64,000 nt of DNA from positions 36,588,713 through 36,652,712 of the forward strand of contig CM072527.1 in assembly GCA_036898135.1 (NCBI GenBank), in the 5' to 3' direction. Source of the stretch: Oncomelania hupensis. Its lineage: Eukaryota > Mollusca > Gastropoda > Littorinimorpha > Pomatiopsidae. The stretch's first letter is position 1. Every line of letters begins with the position of its first letter. Positions 20,401 through 33,150 of the stretch are shown in pieces. The notes under the pieces were generated by a model. The model made no database searches, was not told the origin of the DNA, and saw only the letters and a list, made by a program, of their open reading frames with translations. The position numbers were made by a program, and so were the translations under genes.

Positions 20401-21655
20401 TTTCAAGAGAGTGTTTTTCTTCAACAGTTAAATCGCTTTTCTCTCTAAATTATCAATATTTTCTTAAAAGTACATTTTCCTTTTCTTGATATTCACGTTT
20501 TTTTTTCAAAGAAGCATATGTCATGGTTTAAGTACGTAGTTGCATTAGCAGTACGTCTAAACACAATTTATCAAATTGAATTTCGGAAGACGGTAGTTTA
20601 CCTAGGTTATCTTTATTGTAGGGCAAGACAGCGTATTCGGCAGTAACACTATCAATTTATTATTAATGACGTCTACAAACTGGGCAACAAATTGCAAAGA
20701 AGAAAAAACAAATCGTAACACATAAACTCATTAATTGATGCCCGTATACAACCCATATAAAGTGTTTTGTTTAACAACAAAATAGTGAAATTCGATCGGG
20801 TCATAAAAAAAAACCACGAAAAGGTAAGCGTAAAATAAACATAAACTAAATGTTAAGACAAAATACTGCATGTGACAAGCAAACAATAGAGAAGTCACTA
20901 TACTCACGAGAAGAAACTATCAACCATCAAATTGTAGGCACTGCACGAACTGTATTGCGTGCCAAAGATTTTTTGTTTATTTTATAAAGTAGGTGACTAC
21001 TTTATTTAAAAATGTTAAATCTAAGATTAATATTCTTGCAATAGGCTGTATTTGTGATTAGATGGAAACAGCATCTCCTGTGAGAATTTGTTTTATATTT
21101 TATTATATAATTTATTACATAAATTAATATTGTGGGTTTGTATGTGTGTGTCCATATATAATCATATCATACATGTTGTAATGATTTTAAAGAAATATTA
21201 TACTATCTTTAATTTTTTACTTGCATTTACATTTTCATTTTGTTTTATTTCAGTGATCAAGTGCCTGTCATAGTTCCTAGTGAGAGGTAATAAAGATTTG
21301 TTGAATGTTGAATAAATAATTAATAATAAACCAACTACAACAAATGAAACACATGGGTTACAAACATGTGCATAAAAAACAAATGGCAGCAAGAATTCTA
21401 CAAAATGTAAAACAACAAATGTACTTGTCAAGTATTAAAGTAACTAAATAGAGAAGTTTGATTGTTCATTTATCCAAGTGTCAATATTAAGATTACAACA
21501 GTAATTTATGTATATAAAAACAATATTAATATATTTCGGGAAAAACATATTCAGAATGGTATTAAAAGCTGAAAGAAACCAAATAAAGTGTAATTAAATC
21601 AACAAAGCAGGAAAATGGGGGTGGGGAGGGGTGGGGGGGGGGGGATGTTATTGAT
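20401..21655. other. AT-rich, no recognised feature
   Basis: About 1.25 kb with short readings only, no RT or endonuclease motif and no known repeat apart from a G run at 21630-21643. Confidence 0.5.
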
Positions 21656-22210
21656 TGTTTGTTGCTTTAGGTCCAGCGGACTCTTCCGAGCCAAATCAGG
21701 ACCGGACAACCCCCGATCCGCATAAAAGATCTGCCGAAACAACCCTAGGGGGAAAATTGAATGCCCTCCACCGGCCAGTCACTTTACAATAAAGACATCC
21801 CACGCAGGGGACGGCTGAGCCTTTACCCCAACTACTCGAATACCCGGTTACAAAACCAAAATAGAATACAAACATCATTATAAATTATCAACAAAACATA
21901 TACATATAAAATGCCTATATTGCTAAATAATAGCATCATAGGAAGCCCTAGTGACCACCCGGCAGAAAGCGTCCAACACTCCCAAGCTGATCCAACAGTC
22001 CTCATACACAAACAAGGAGTCTTGTCCAGGAAGAGTTTTCAAGAAAAAAGGTAGGTCATTGATCTAGCGAAGAAGAAGATAGTATAGCAGAGTGATAGGA
22101 CAGAGCAGGAATGGGAAAGAGTAAATGAGGAAGACAGCGACAGTGGGAATTTAAAGCACTAAATTTCCATAAAGTGGGGATACTATTTATACTGAAACCC
22201 CCGGCACTCC
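21656..22210 (-). repeat. family R copy
   Basis: Shares the whole R sequence order: CTTTAGGTCCAGCGGACTC, then TCACTTTACAATAAAGACAT, then ACAAAATAGAATACAAACAT, then GGAAGCCCTAGTGACCA, then AAGAGTTTTCAAGAAAAAAG, then GTGGGGATACTATTTATAC. Confidence 0.85.
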
Positions 22211-22975
22211 AACTGGGGTATTGTTGCCGCAGTGAATCGGTCTAGCCTACAAAGGAAAGACAGGTTTTCAACTGGGGCTTTCACTTTTCCCTTTATAGGT
22301 TAGAACAATCTGCAGTGGCAAGATTGCTCATGACCCCAAGGGTTAGGGGTGGGGGGTGGGGGGTGGGTATACAATCAATAAAACGGAAGGTATTATGCCA
22401 AGACAAAAAAAATATAAGAGACAAAAGTATGAGTGTCGGGTTGTAACATCACGAAGGCAATTGTAAATAAGTAATGTACAAGTTGTTGAAGGGAAATAAC
22501 TTTTTAGTTTATGTATCCATTGGTAAATTATTTAGCAAAAGTAAAACATTCAACTGCCAAATACAATACTTAACAAACTATACAAATAATTACAAATAGG
22601 CATTCGAAAACATAATAGGCAAACAACATTAGGAACCATTACACATTTTTTTTAAACAACAAAACAAACAGGGTATTCATCATATAAACAATAAACAAAT
22701 ACTCAAAGCAACTTGTTTAAAGCCAACATAATGTCTGGGGACGTTAATCTACTAAACGAAAGATAGTGTGGAAGAAAAAAAGAAGTACTATATGCAGTTA
22801 TTTGCACATGGTTATCACATGTAACATAATTAAGAACAAAACACACCAGGAGAAAAAAAAAAACTGTCTTTGTTCTCTGCCTTTGCATGAGGTGATGGAA
22901 TAATTTGTACTAGAAAGGTAGGATGAAGATTTTGTATAAAATGTTACATCAATTCCAACAACTATGGTACATTTC
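22211..22975. other. no recognised feature
   Basis: AT-rich spacer between an R copy and the LINE endonuclease remnant. I see no coding or repeat signal. Confidence 0.4.
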
Positions 22976-23800
22976 TAACATTGTATTGAAACCATAATTT
23001 GGACTCTGTCATACTACTCTGCTGGAATGGTGTGTTCCTACGCCAAGTGTACCTTTTAGTATCAGGGTTAGCAGTTCTCCAAATGTTATTCAAGTCCAAA
23101 TCTTCCATCATAAGTTCTATTTGATCGTGGGCTTTTACGTTATTTTCTTCTTATAATTATAACGGTCTAAGTCATAATCTAATACTACATTCCAATCTCC
23201 ACCAAAAATTACATACTCGCATACTTCAAAATCCTGTACACGCTGGTGTAAGTCTACAAACAATTCAGGATCATCTTCATTTGGTCCACATTCACAATTA
23301 AAAAAATCTTTTTCATACAGTATAATATGTACCAAAATCCAATTACCATTAACATCCTTTTGAGCTTTCACAAGCTTATATTCAAAGTTATTATTAGAGC
23401 TGCAACCCCTCTAGCTCTAGAATTAGAACTGAAGAAAGCGAAGGCTGCATCATAACCCCACTCATTTTTTATTCGTTTATCTATATTAGGGTGAAAGTGC
23501 GTGTCTTGTAATAGACAAATGGAAAATTGTTTTTCTCTAATATAATGAAAAACATCTCTTCTTTTAAGCTAGTCTCCCAGTCCACTACAGTTCATAGAAG
23601 CAAAACGTACTTGGTTATCTCCCATCATTCAAGCAACAATAAATATAAACACTATCATTTGACAATACATAGCAACAGAATAGTCAGACATTTGACAAAT
23701 ATCCATAGAATTGGTTCAACAGCAGCAAGGTATAAGTTTAAAGTAATACAGGTCATAAATATCCAAGAGAAAAGATCCAAGTGAAGGAAGTGATACATTC
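22976..23800 (-). pseudogene. L1-like LINE endonuclease remnant
   Basis: The minus strand reads a VIFGGDWNVVLDYDLDRYN core near 23180-23240 and a WRTANPDTKRYTW-type block near 23060. Frames are broken by indels. The region 23057-23800 matches 1-745 at the nucleotide level, so two copies of the same LINE 5' region lie in the window. Confidence 0.7.
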
Positions 23801-23889
23801 AACTCACTCACACACTCATTCACTCCTAGGTACAATGACGCAACTTTGGTACGTCAGTGAGCCTACACACGTCACCAATCCTCTAAAAC

Positions 23890-25065
23890 ATAGTTAGTTA
23901 TTCATTGCTTACAGGGTCCAGCGGCCTGCAAAGAGCCGAATCAGGACCACAAAATCAAGACCACAACAGAGGACTCATTACATTACACAATTGTTGCTTT
24001 AGGTCCAGCGGACTCTTCCGAGCCAAATCAGGACCGGACAACCCCCAATCCGCATAAAAGATTTGCTGAAACAACCCTAGTGGGAAAACTGAATGCCCTC
24101 CACCAGCCAGTCACTTTACAATAAAGACATCCCACGGAGGGGACGGCTGAGGCATCACCCCAACTTATCGAACCCTCGTTTACAAAAACAAAATAGAATA
24201 CAAACTTCATTATAAATAATGAACAAAACACATACATATAAAATGCCTACATTGCTAAATAATAACATCATAGGAAGCCCTAGTGACCACCTGGCAGAAA
24301 GCGTCCAATATTCCCAAGCTGATCCAACAGACCTCATACACAAATAAGTAGTCTTGTCCCGGAAGAGTTTTCAAGAAAAAAGGCAGGAGACTGGTTTAGC
24401 GAAGAAGACGATAGCACAGCAGACCGATAGAACAGAGCAGGAATGAGAAACGAGAAAGACAGCGACAGTGGGAATTTAAAGCACTAAATTTCCAGAAAGT
24501 GGGGATACTATTTATACTGAAACCCCCGTCTCCCCAAAGGGGGTAAGGAGGACTCACCCCAGATCCGCACAAAAGATCTGCCGAAACAACCCTAGTGGTA
24601 ACACTGAAGGCACTCCACCAACCGGTCACTTTACAATAAAGACATCCCACGCAGGGGACGCTGAGGCTATACTCTAATTTATCGAACCCCCGTTTACAAA
24701 AACAAAATAGAATACAAACATCATTATGAAATGTCAACAAAACACATACATACAAAGTGCCTACATTGCCAAATAATATCATAGGAAGCCCCAGTGACCA
24801 TTTGGCAGAAAGCGTCCAATATTCCCAAGCTGATCCAACAGACCTCAAACACAAATGAAGAGTTTTGTTCCGGAAGAGTTTTCAAGAAAAAGAGTAGGTG
24901 ATTGGTCTAGCGAAGAAGAAGATAGTATAGTAGATTGATAGAGCAGAATAGGAATGAGAAAGAACAAAGGAGAAAGACAGCGACAGTGGGAATTTAAAGC
25001 ACTAAATTTCCAGAAAGTGGGGATACTATTTGTACTGCAACCCCCGGCATCTCCATGGGGGGTCT
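23890..25065 (-). repeat. cluster of family R copies
   Basis: Three pieces in the same orientation: a fragment at about 23905-23970 (GCTTACAGGGTCCAGCGG), a near-complete copy at 23985-24535, and a copy at 24540-25061 lacking its tail end. Copies differ by substitutions and small indels. Confidence 0.85.
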
Positions 25066-25277
25066 ACATTACATTACATTACATTATTATTGCTTTAGGT
25101 CCAGCGGACTCTTCCGAGCCAAATCAGGATAATTATAAATTATCAACAAAACACATACATATAAAATGCCTTCATTGCTAAATAATAACATCATAGGAAG
25201 CCCTAGTGACCACCCGGCAGAAAGCGTCCAATATTCCCAAGCTGGTCCAACAGACCCCATACACAAATAAGGAGTCT
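25066..25277 (-). repeat. family R copy with internal deletion
   Basis: It begins with four ACATT units and the conserved tail end, then jumps at about 25130 from AATCAGGA to TTATAAATTATCAAC, losing roughly 190 bases present in other copies. Confidence 0.8.
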
Positions 25278-25420
25278 TGTAGACATTTGAATGAGTCCAA
25301 ATGTATTTTCTAAAAAAAAGTATTTTCCAAACATGTTTTCTATCAGCAAGGAATTGTTACATGTAAATAAATAATGAAACTCGTCACCAATTTCATCTAA
25401 GTCACACATATTACACAACC
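25278..25420 (-). pseudogene. LINE ORF2 C-terminal zinc-finger-like fragment
   Basis: The minus strand reads CNMCDLDEIGDEFHYLFTC, a C2HC-type motif found at the C-terminus of several LINE ORF2 proteins. The same motif recurs at about 26100. Confidence 0.6.
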
Positions 25421-25682
25421 ATTCTTCCTTAGGTACATTATTGTATCTTTGAAACTTTGTAACTTTGTCCTTTCATCATCATCAACCAATATTAAATAAG
25501 GTTCCGAGCCCCAAACAGGGGTGGGGTGGGTTGGGGGTGATGGGGCTACAACAAACATGCAGAAGTCAACAAGAACGGCATAACCGTGTACAGGAATATT
25601 GCACACACACACAAATGACATACCAACATTAAGTTGTTAATTAATGATACGTGCACCAGATTGAGAAAAAAATATGTAAATA
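25421..25682. other. no recognised feature
   Basis: Spacer with a G-rich patch near 25520-25545. Confidence 0.3.
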
Positions 25683-25745
25683 AACATTACATTACATGGT
25701 TATTGCTTTAGGTCCAGCGGACTCTTCCGAGCCAAATCAGGACCA
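25683..25745 (-). repeat. family R tail fragment
   Basis: (ACATT)n plus the first ~45 bases of R's tail end, joined directly to LINE sequence. Confidence 0.7.
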
Positions 25746-27260
25746 ATGTAAATAAACAAATCGATAATATTTAGGAAAAAGGGAATAGACACGTGGAAAA
25801 AATAATCCCCCCCCCCAAAAAAAAAATAAAAAAATTCAAGTAGGTCTCGCCATTGCCAAGAAGATAGAAGTTCGAAATAAAAATAGAAGAAAACTGTGCG
25901 GCAAAGTGAAAAAATAATCCCTATAAAACGGCTTAAATCAGACAACCTGTGTTTAGATTTAGAGTTCAGTAACTGATTTAATTTATAGGCATTCGGGTGA
26001 TTCCTGAAGTATTGAGGTACTAAAGAAAGTCTGTTAACAATCAATAGAGAATTTGTACATCTAAACAGATAATGAAATTCATCACCTAGTTCGCCCAGAT
26101 CACACAGAGTACACAGTCTATCTTCTCTCTGAATATTCAAATATTTTAGTGATTGAATTGGGAGTTTGTGACAGCTGAGCCTAAATTTCAAGAAGTTTCC
26201 TCTCCATAAAGGTGACAAATAAACTAAATAATCTTCGAAACAGAAGGTACTCTTAAAAATTCTATACGTAATACAAGCATTATGATCGGATACAGGTTTG
26301 CAAGAACTGGTCTCTCAAGCGTTGCTTGACCATGGTCTTAAAACAATTCAAAGAGTATTTACAGCCATGTTACCAAATGAAAGACAGACCAAGATCATTT
26401 AGCAGAGAACGTCCAGGAGAGTTTATACTCAGAATTAAAAAATGAATAAGAACACAGTCGAAACATAAGTACTGACATTTTAGCAGAATCATTGCAACAA
26501 TCGATACAAAGTTTATACCAGAAACAGAGTAACCTGAATTTAGCATATAAAGAAACAGGAAAACAGCCAACTTCACCTAAAACCATACAGGTCGGCGTAC
26601 TATTTTTAACATTAAGAATCAATTCCAAAAATTTTAGTTGTAATCTATCACATATTATCATTTTTTTATGGGCCCATACCTCGCAGTTTTACAATAAAAT
26701 CGGTTTTACACATTTCTCAAAAAGATCTAATTGAATATCAAGCAGCAAATCCAGTTTTGAACAATTTTTTTAAAAGCGCAAACATAGCACGTTCAGCTGA
26801 TACACTCAAGGATCTCAGAGGTTTTTTTTTAAAATGTGTTATTATATTGAAAAAGGATACCCATATATTTATATTCCCAAACAATTTCAAGAATGACATT
26901 TTCAAACTTAAACACAGGCACCCTTCTAACTTTACAGCGGGAAAAAAAAATCATCATTTTCGTTTTTGCAATATTTAAACACAGTCCAAATTTTTTACAG
27001 TATAGATCTAAAATATTTAAGACCTTCTGCATGTCTTCAGCAGATTCTGATAAAATGACAGTATCATCAGCATAGAGTAAAAAAAAAAAAACAAATAAAA
27101 ATACTGTTCAACATCAGAGAAGCCGAAGCCATTCGCCAAATTCTGTGGCAATGATAACCCGTCAATATGTTCTGCAAGGAAAGACCTTAACTCATTCAAA
27201 AACAAATAAAATAATACAGGTTACAGATTTTCTCCTTGCCTCACTCCAACGTTACACGTA
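25746..27260 (-). pseudogene. non-LTR retrotransposon RT and C-terminus, decayed
   Basis: Minus-strand order: a GVRQGENL RT block at about 27240, the YADD region near 27075 (now out of frame), ILDLYCKKFGLCLNIAKTKMM near 27000 (the block after YADD), then a long linker, and LCTLCDLGELGDEFHYLFRC near 26100. Several frameshifts and stops make this a dead element. An I/Nimb- or L1-like lineage is possible; I do not assign it. Confidence 0.7.
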
Positions 27261-27384
27261 AAAAAAGAGATGACAGACCATCATGGGTTCTAACACATGA
27301 CTTGGCTTTTTGATACATATCTTTGATCACTCTGTTTTTAGATTTTTCTTCTCGACATGCACAGAGTACAGGAATAAAGACGGA

Positions 27385-27801
27385 GAGAGATGCTGCAGCC
27401 ACGTGCATGAGTTACTACGGGGTCAGAATGTGTGTGTGGAAAGCGCTCAGCTAATTCCAGTCATTCATAAGAATAGTTTTCTTACACACTACAATCATTT
27501 TGACATTCATTAGCTTATATAAAACAAAGTTTGTATGTCCGTGCATGAGTTACTACGAGGTCAGAATGCGTGGAATGCACTCAGCTAAACCCAGTCATTC
27601 ATAAGAACAGTTTGTTTACAAACACAATACTACACATTAGAATCATTTTAACATTCATTTGCTTATATAAAACAGAGTTTGTAGCCCCGTGCATGAGTTA
27701 TTACGAGGTCAGAATGGGTAGAATGCGCTCATCTAAATCCCGTCATTCATAAGAACAGTTTGTTTACAAACACAATACTACACACTACAATCATTTTAAC
27801 A
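27385..27801. repeat. tandem ~150-bp repeat, three units
   Basis: Units start near 27397, 27541 and 27691 with GTGCATGAGTTACTACG, carry CAGTCATTCATAAGAA and end with GCTTATATAAAACA. The third unit is interrupted at 27802 by an insertion and resumes at 30063. Confidence 0.85.
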
Positions 27802-28815
27802 TCCCAGCAAACCAGCCCGATCTGGGCCCCACTCGCGCCGCGTAGGGCACAGTACTTATCCCGACTTTTGTCTGGCTAGAGTATTGCCTTACAAAAACCC
27901 GATGCGTAGCTCCCGCCTGTCGCGCGCCCGATTCTGCCCACCACAAAGGCACGCTGCGCGCAAGCTAACATAGGCCTACTCTTGCTTCTCATTGGCTAAA
28001 CTGTCTGTGGACTGTTTCGTCTGCTTCACATTTGCTGCGGCGTACGTATGTGAAAAATATTTATACAAAATCAATTCAGCAAGATATTTAATTGTGCTTA
28101 TAATTCTTACTTTTTATCATACAAAATGTAAAATATTGTTAAAGTGTTTCTTTTAACTATTGCATTTATTTATACATTATAAGCCAAGGGTAAACTTCCG
28201 TGCCCATTACTGCTGGTCTTTTACGGTGCCAATTTTCTACATTTATTTTCTTCTACAGTTGCATGTGCTCGGATATTGTGTTTGCCTGCGAATACCTATT
28301 CCGCTGTGGTTGTTTTTGGGGGCTTTGCCTTTTGTTTATGTCTTTACACACGATTTCGATAGCGATGAAGATCACGTTAATATATATCGTTATCCAAATG
28401 GTGTGTAAATACTTCAGTGGGGACACACCCAGGACTTCCGAAAACAAAAACGCCTGTGCCGACAGTCCCTATTAACACCAGACATCTCAATTCTTTCTTC
28501 ATGCAATCACATATCATCTATATATATAAATTGCTTAGCCGGAAGTCCTTCTTCGCCTCTACTATAAAGTTTGTCCGGTATGGACGCTGATCTGGGCAGG
28601 TGGTGGGCCCTGCGGATCGGCCTGCTGTACGCTCAAAACCCGAAATCGTTATAGCCGACATTTCCTTACCGAACGTTTAACCGTTTCTGAGATAAATAAA
28701 TAAACAAAATGTCCACAAACTGCAATAGCCTCATTCCGCGCGCTTCCATTAAAAATCAAATTGAGGTTTCAGCATGTTTTCCCATATAGACCAAAAAATT
28801 GATGGGTTTTCTACG

Positions 28816-28892
28816 AAGCCTTGGTGGGTTAGTTGGTAACACTTTCGCCTACAGTTTAGGGCGACCCAAGTTCGAATCTCACGCGGGCCATA
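28816..28892 (+). other. tRNA-like sequence with poly-T terminator
   Basis: TTGGTGGGTTAGTTGG resembles an A-box, AGTTCGAATC a B-box, and a run of 16 T follows. The acceptor and T stems pair poorly and the anticodon arm is irregular, so this is more likely a tRNA pseudogene or SINE head than a functional tRNA. Confidence 0.4.
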
Positions 28893-28959
28893 TTTTTTTT
28901 TTTTTTTTTTAATACTACAATATGGATATTTTTTTTTTACATTTAGGCTTTTTACCTTT

Positions 28960-28960
28960 A

Positions 28961-29018
<58 letters not shown>

Positions 29019-29049
29019 TATAAACTAATAATAATAATAATTATTATTA

Positions 29050-29122
<73 letters not shown>

Positions 29123-29207
29123 CTTATATCAAATTTTCTTAAAACCTTGGTGTTTTTTATGATTTCTATTTGTATTATTCTATATTCAATATTATTATTA
29201 TTATTAT

Positions 29208-29272
<65 letters not shown>

Positions 29273-29275
29273 ACA
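28960..29275. repeat. (ATT)n and (TAG)n microsatellites
   Basis: (ATT)n at about 28963-29017 and 29040-29120, and (TAG)n at about 29207-29272, separated by short unique sequence. Confidence 0.95.
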
Positions 29276-29625
29276 AGGATCGGGATGGGGTGGTACGTGT
29301 AGGTAAAAGGGGGCTACGGGTAGGTTTAAAGGGGCATGGGTAGGCATAACGGGGATACGGGTATATAAGGGGGTATGGTGATGGTCGATTCCTTTCATCC
29401 ATACCTGCGAAACGATCAACGGGGAAGTATCAAGGAGGGTACGGGTAGGTTACAAGGGGGGTACGGAAGGTATCAAGGGGGTATGGGGAGGTATCATGTG
29501 GGTTCGAGGAGGTATCAAAGGGGTATGGTGAGGCATCATGGGGGGGGGGGGGACGGGGAGATATCAGGGGGGGGGGTATGGGGAGGTATCAAGGGGGATA
29601 TGGGGAGGTATCATCGTCCAAATGA
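29276..29625 (+). repeat. G-rich degenerate minisatellite
   Basis: A roughly 20-25-bp unit of the form GGGGTATGGGGAGGTATCAAG is repeated more than ten times with drift, including G runs of 9-12 at about 29540 and 29568. The plus strand has many GGG tracts and so quadruplex potential. Confidence 0.8.
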
Positions 29626-29729
29626 AACTCGCAGACAACAGTTGTCTCTCTGTCTACATTGTAAACAGCAACCTGTGTACCCTGGCTTGCCAGGGTACAA
29701 AACCACTAGTAAACAATATGTGGGATATG

Positions 29730-30055
29730 ATTTTAGGGTAAATCAGCATTGGCCAGGGATGGGGCATTATCGGGGTTGTTTCTGGTTTAAGTTGGGTTAC
29801 GATAGGGTTGGTGTTGGGTATTCTGACGTATGCCCGATCTTTGCCGGAATCGGGTTACCGTTCGGCAAAGGTTGGGTTACGTTCGGGTAAGTTTTGGGTA
29901 CCCCGACGATCGCTAAATCTTTATCGAAAGTCGGGCTACTGTTCGGCGAACGTGGGGTTACGATCGGGTAAGTTTCGGGTAGCCCGACGATCGCCCGATC
30001 TTTGCCCGAATCGAGCCCGAGTCTGTTCCAATTTCTATTTCCGAAATTGTGGTTA
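29730..30055. repeat. CCCGATC/GGGTTACG subterminal tandem repeat
   Basis: Units of roughly 70-85 bp carry CGACGATCGC, AATCTTTATCG or GATCTTTGCC, and GGGTTACGxTCGGGTAAG. About four degenerate units end just inside the right end of the 27802-30062 insertion. Related CCCGAT motifs lie at its left end (27820-27950). Confidence 0.7.
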
Positions 30056-30062
30056 ACTGGGA

Positions 30063-30197
30063 TTCATTTGCCAATATAAAACACAGTTTGTAGTCCAGTG
30101 CATGAGTTACTACGAGGTCAGAATGCGTGGAATGCACTCAGCTAAATCCTGTCACTCATAAGAACAGTTTGTTTACAAACACAATACTACACACTAC
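30063..30197. repeat. tandem ~150-bp repeat, continued
   Basis: The rest of the unit broken at 27801, then a new unit from 30098 that is interrupted after ...CACACTAC (30197) and resumes at 34152. Confidence 0.85.
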
Positions 30198-31000
30198 TGT
30201 CACGTGACCCGTGCAATTTACGTGAAACACATAAACGACACAGACCTCAAGTACAACCACTCATAAATTTTACAAGACCACACCGTTTTGCTGAGTTTTT
30301 GTCGATGTTTCACTATTTCTGTTCTTTCATACACATATATAAAACATGCACATCAATGAGGTGGAGTGAATGATGTCAAATGGTATAATGCATGCACATA
30401 TATATTGATGCCACACAAAGTGTTACTTATTACTTATTTATCTTAATATGAACTAGTACTTTATCATTTTCCTCGACGATCCATTCAAGACACAATTAGC
30501 ATTATAAATCTACTTACAGTTTATCAGCTCCCGCTTCGACACGTAATAATAAAAGTATAGTGTTTTCAGTCAGACAGTCAGGTCTTTGCTTTTTTCCTTC
30601 ACTCGTAGAATAGCTCCTTGTCGTAGATCTTCGGTGGATATGACTTCTCTGTATTGTCAATATGCAAACTCCTTTTAGAGCCCAGCCTCCACTCGTTTAT
30701 AAAAGTTATTATATGTTGAACCTCAAAGTCGTAGATCTTTATAGTTCAATGTTATTCACACGACAGGTTATTTGTCTATATCTGTAGTAGTAGATAGTCT
30801 TTATATAACACCGATGATATCATTTGTCTTTACAGATTCTTCATAAGAATAGTCATGTCACTGTATCACACATGTAAATTCACATAGTTCAGCATTTGGA
30901 ATGATGTCTTTGAATGATGTTCATTTCAAATGATAGAGGATCGTAGAATTCATAAAATTGCAAATGTCCAGATCGTCCTCGATAAATAGAACTAAATCTT

Positions 31001-31002
<2 letters not shown>

Positions 31003-31083
<81 letters not shown>
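31003..31083. repeat. (GTA)27 LINE tail
   Basis: Pure trinucleotide run directly at the 3' end of the CR1-like element (TAC on its sense strand). Confidence 0.95.
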
Positions 31084-31084
<1 letters not shown>

Positions 31085-31172
31085 AATAGGCCGTGAAGCC
31101 TTTATACGTCCCATCGTAGTTATTATTTGATATCGATGTCAGGTTTTTAAGCATGTAATAAATTTACCTAAA

Positions 31173-33028
31173 TTATTCATCAAAGCTTCTAAATAATACT
31201 TCAAATTTTGGTAGTTTATCTATTTGATTTTTGAATGAATTAGTACTATTAAGGTATTTTAGATTAGTAGGAAGATTGTTCCAAAGATTTGCAACTCTGT
31301 TACTAAAAACATTTTTCCGAAGGTTAGTTCTTGCATACTGGATAAAAATTTTGCCCTCACTAAGTCGTGTTATATTACAATCAGGTGATGCAAAGAAATA
31401 GTTCCATGAGAGGTCATTTATATGGTTAAATATTTTATAAGTTTCAATTAAATCTCCTCTTAAACGTCTTCCCTTGAGAGAATGTAAGTTTAAATATAGC
31501 AACCTTTCACAGTATGATAACCCTTTACATTCAGTTAGAATCTTTGTAGCTCTTCGCTGCACCTTTTCTATAGCTACTGACTGCCTCTTTAATAGTGGTG
31601 ACCAAATAATATTCCCATACTCTAAATGAGGTCTCACTAAGGTCTTATATAGTTGTATAAACATATCTTTATCAATGAATACAAATGTCCTTTTTATTAA
31701 TCCAATCATTCTATTAGCTTTATTAATACAATTTTCTATGTGAGGATCAAACGACAATGATGTATCAAATATAACCCCTAAATCTTTCTCCTCTGTACTA
31801 GTTTTAATTATCATGCTTTCTGCTCCTATTTTCATGTAATAGTTATTTTTTTGATTATTTTTTCCAATGTGCATTACTTTACATTTTTCTACGTTAAAAT
31901 AAAGATTCTATTTGTCAGTCCAGAGTTGTAACTTATTAATATCGTTCTGTATAATATCACTGTCATCTGCCCCCCCCCCCCCCCCCTAGATTTTTGTGTC
32001 ATCCGCAAATATTTTACATAACGATTGAATGCCCTCTGGCAAATCATTAATAAAAATTAAGAAAAGTATCGGGCCTAAGATTGATCCTTGCGGAATTCCG
32101 CTAACTACATCTAAAATAGATGATCTTGCATCTCTTATACTTTCTGCATCCTTCCAATTAAAAAATTCCTTACCCATCTTAATACTGAGCCAACTATGCC
32201 ATAGGCCTCCATTTTCAATAACAGTCGTTCATGGGGAACACTATCAAATGCTTTACGAAAATCAAGATATATCACATCAACTGGGGACTTATCATCTAGG
32301 AATGCAGTCAGGTCTTCCATAACTTCCATTAATTGAGTTGCACAGGATCTTTTTGCACGAAAACCATGCTGACAGTTTGAAAATAAATCATTATCAATAA
32401 AATGTGAATTTATACTGTCTCTAATAAAAGATTCAAGAACTTTACACACAATACATGTAAGGCTCACAGGTCTATAATTGCCAGGTTCTGACCTAGTTCC
32501 TTTCTTAAAGATAGCAGTCACCTCTGCATTTGTCCAGTCTGTAGGAACAAAACCAGTTTCTAAAGATTTATTAAATAAATTTGCCAATGGAATAGACAGT
32601 TCTTCTGCTAATTCCTTCAACACCCTTGGTGGTATTCCATCTGGTCCTTGGGCCTTAGAAGAATCCAGTGCCTTAAGCTTTATTTGAACTGCTTCCGCTG
32701 TAATTCTAATATCTGATATAGCTGTACCATTTGACTTTGAACAGCGCTCCATTTCCGGAATATTGTTTAAATTTTCTTTTGTAAATACACTAGAGAAGAA
32801 GTTATTTAGTAACTCAGCTTTGTCAATGTCTGATACAGCAAGACCACCATGACCGTCATTAAGTGCACTTACACCTATATTGCTTTTATTCCGTTCTTGA
32901 ACATATTTCCAAAATTGCTTTGGGCTTTTACTGCAATTTGCTGCTATATTTCTTTCATAATTTTTTCTAGCTAATAACACAACCACATTTATTGCGTATA
33001 CTTTTATATTTCTCAAAATCTTTACCAT
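31173..33028 (-). pseudogene. CR1-like RT, frameshifted
   Basis: RT motifs in order on the minus strand: [68 protein letters not shown], a FADD box in IFADDTKI, then EKDLGVIFDTSLSF and a C-terminal region to 31173. The reading is split over at least three frames (33028-32135, 32177-31986, 31874-31173), with a C-run at 31972-31986 beside one break, so it is not functional as sequenced. Confidence 0.85.
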
Positions 33029-33150
33029 TTTTAGTTTTTAAAAACTTTTTATATAAATTATATTTCTTTTTAACAATTTTAACACATTCCTGTGTCATCC
33101 AGAGTGGAAAACTAGAACTCGAACCCAAAATAGAAAAATAAAAAAAACCT

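Larger units (their letters stand above)
27802..30062. mobile_element. 2.26-kb non-coding insertion with TCCCAG/CTGGGA ends
   Basis: The boundaries follow from neighbouring repeat units. Uninterrupted units read TTTTAACATTCATTTG; here TTTTAACA is followed by TCCCAGCAAACC..., and ...TTAACTGGGA is followed by TTCATTTG. The insert therefore either has 6-bp inverted ends and no target duplication, or 5-bp ends (CCCAG/CTGGG) with the 2-bp duplication AT. The interior has no credible ORF. It holds GC-rich CCCGATC-type repeats near both ends, microsatellites and a tRNA-like sequence. This suggests a non-autonomous DNA element; I do not assign a superfamily. Confidence 0.8.
31003..33150 (-). mobile_element. 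CR1-like LINE, 5'-truncated
   Basis: The minus-strand element runs from about 33150 (LWMTQECVKIVKKKYN, linker upstream of RT) to a 3' microsatellite tail, (GTA)n on the plus strand at 31003-31083. The 3' end just before the tail reads GGACGTATAAAGGCTTCACGG. No endonuclease domain is present, so it is 5'-truncated. It lies inside the candidate solo LTR. Confidence 0.8.

Noticed and set aside
28816..28892. Functional tRNA gene
   Set aside because: A- and B-box-like motifs are present, but acceptor and T stems mispair and the anticodon arm is irregular.
27802..30062. Helitron assignment based on A|TC start and no duplication
   Set aside because: The right end is CTGGGA rather than a CTRR terminus with a preceding hairpin, and inverted ends are present.
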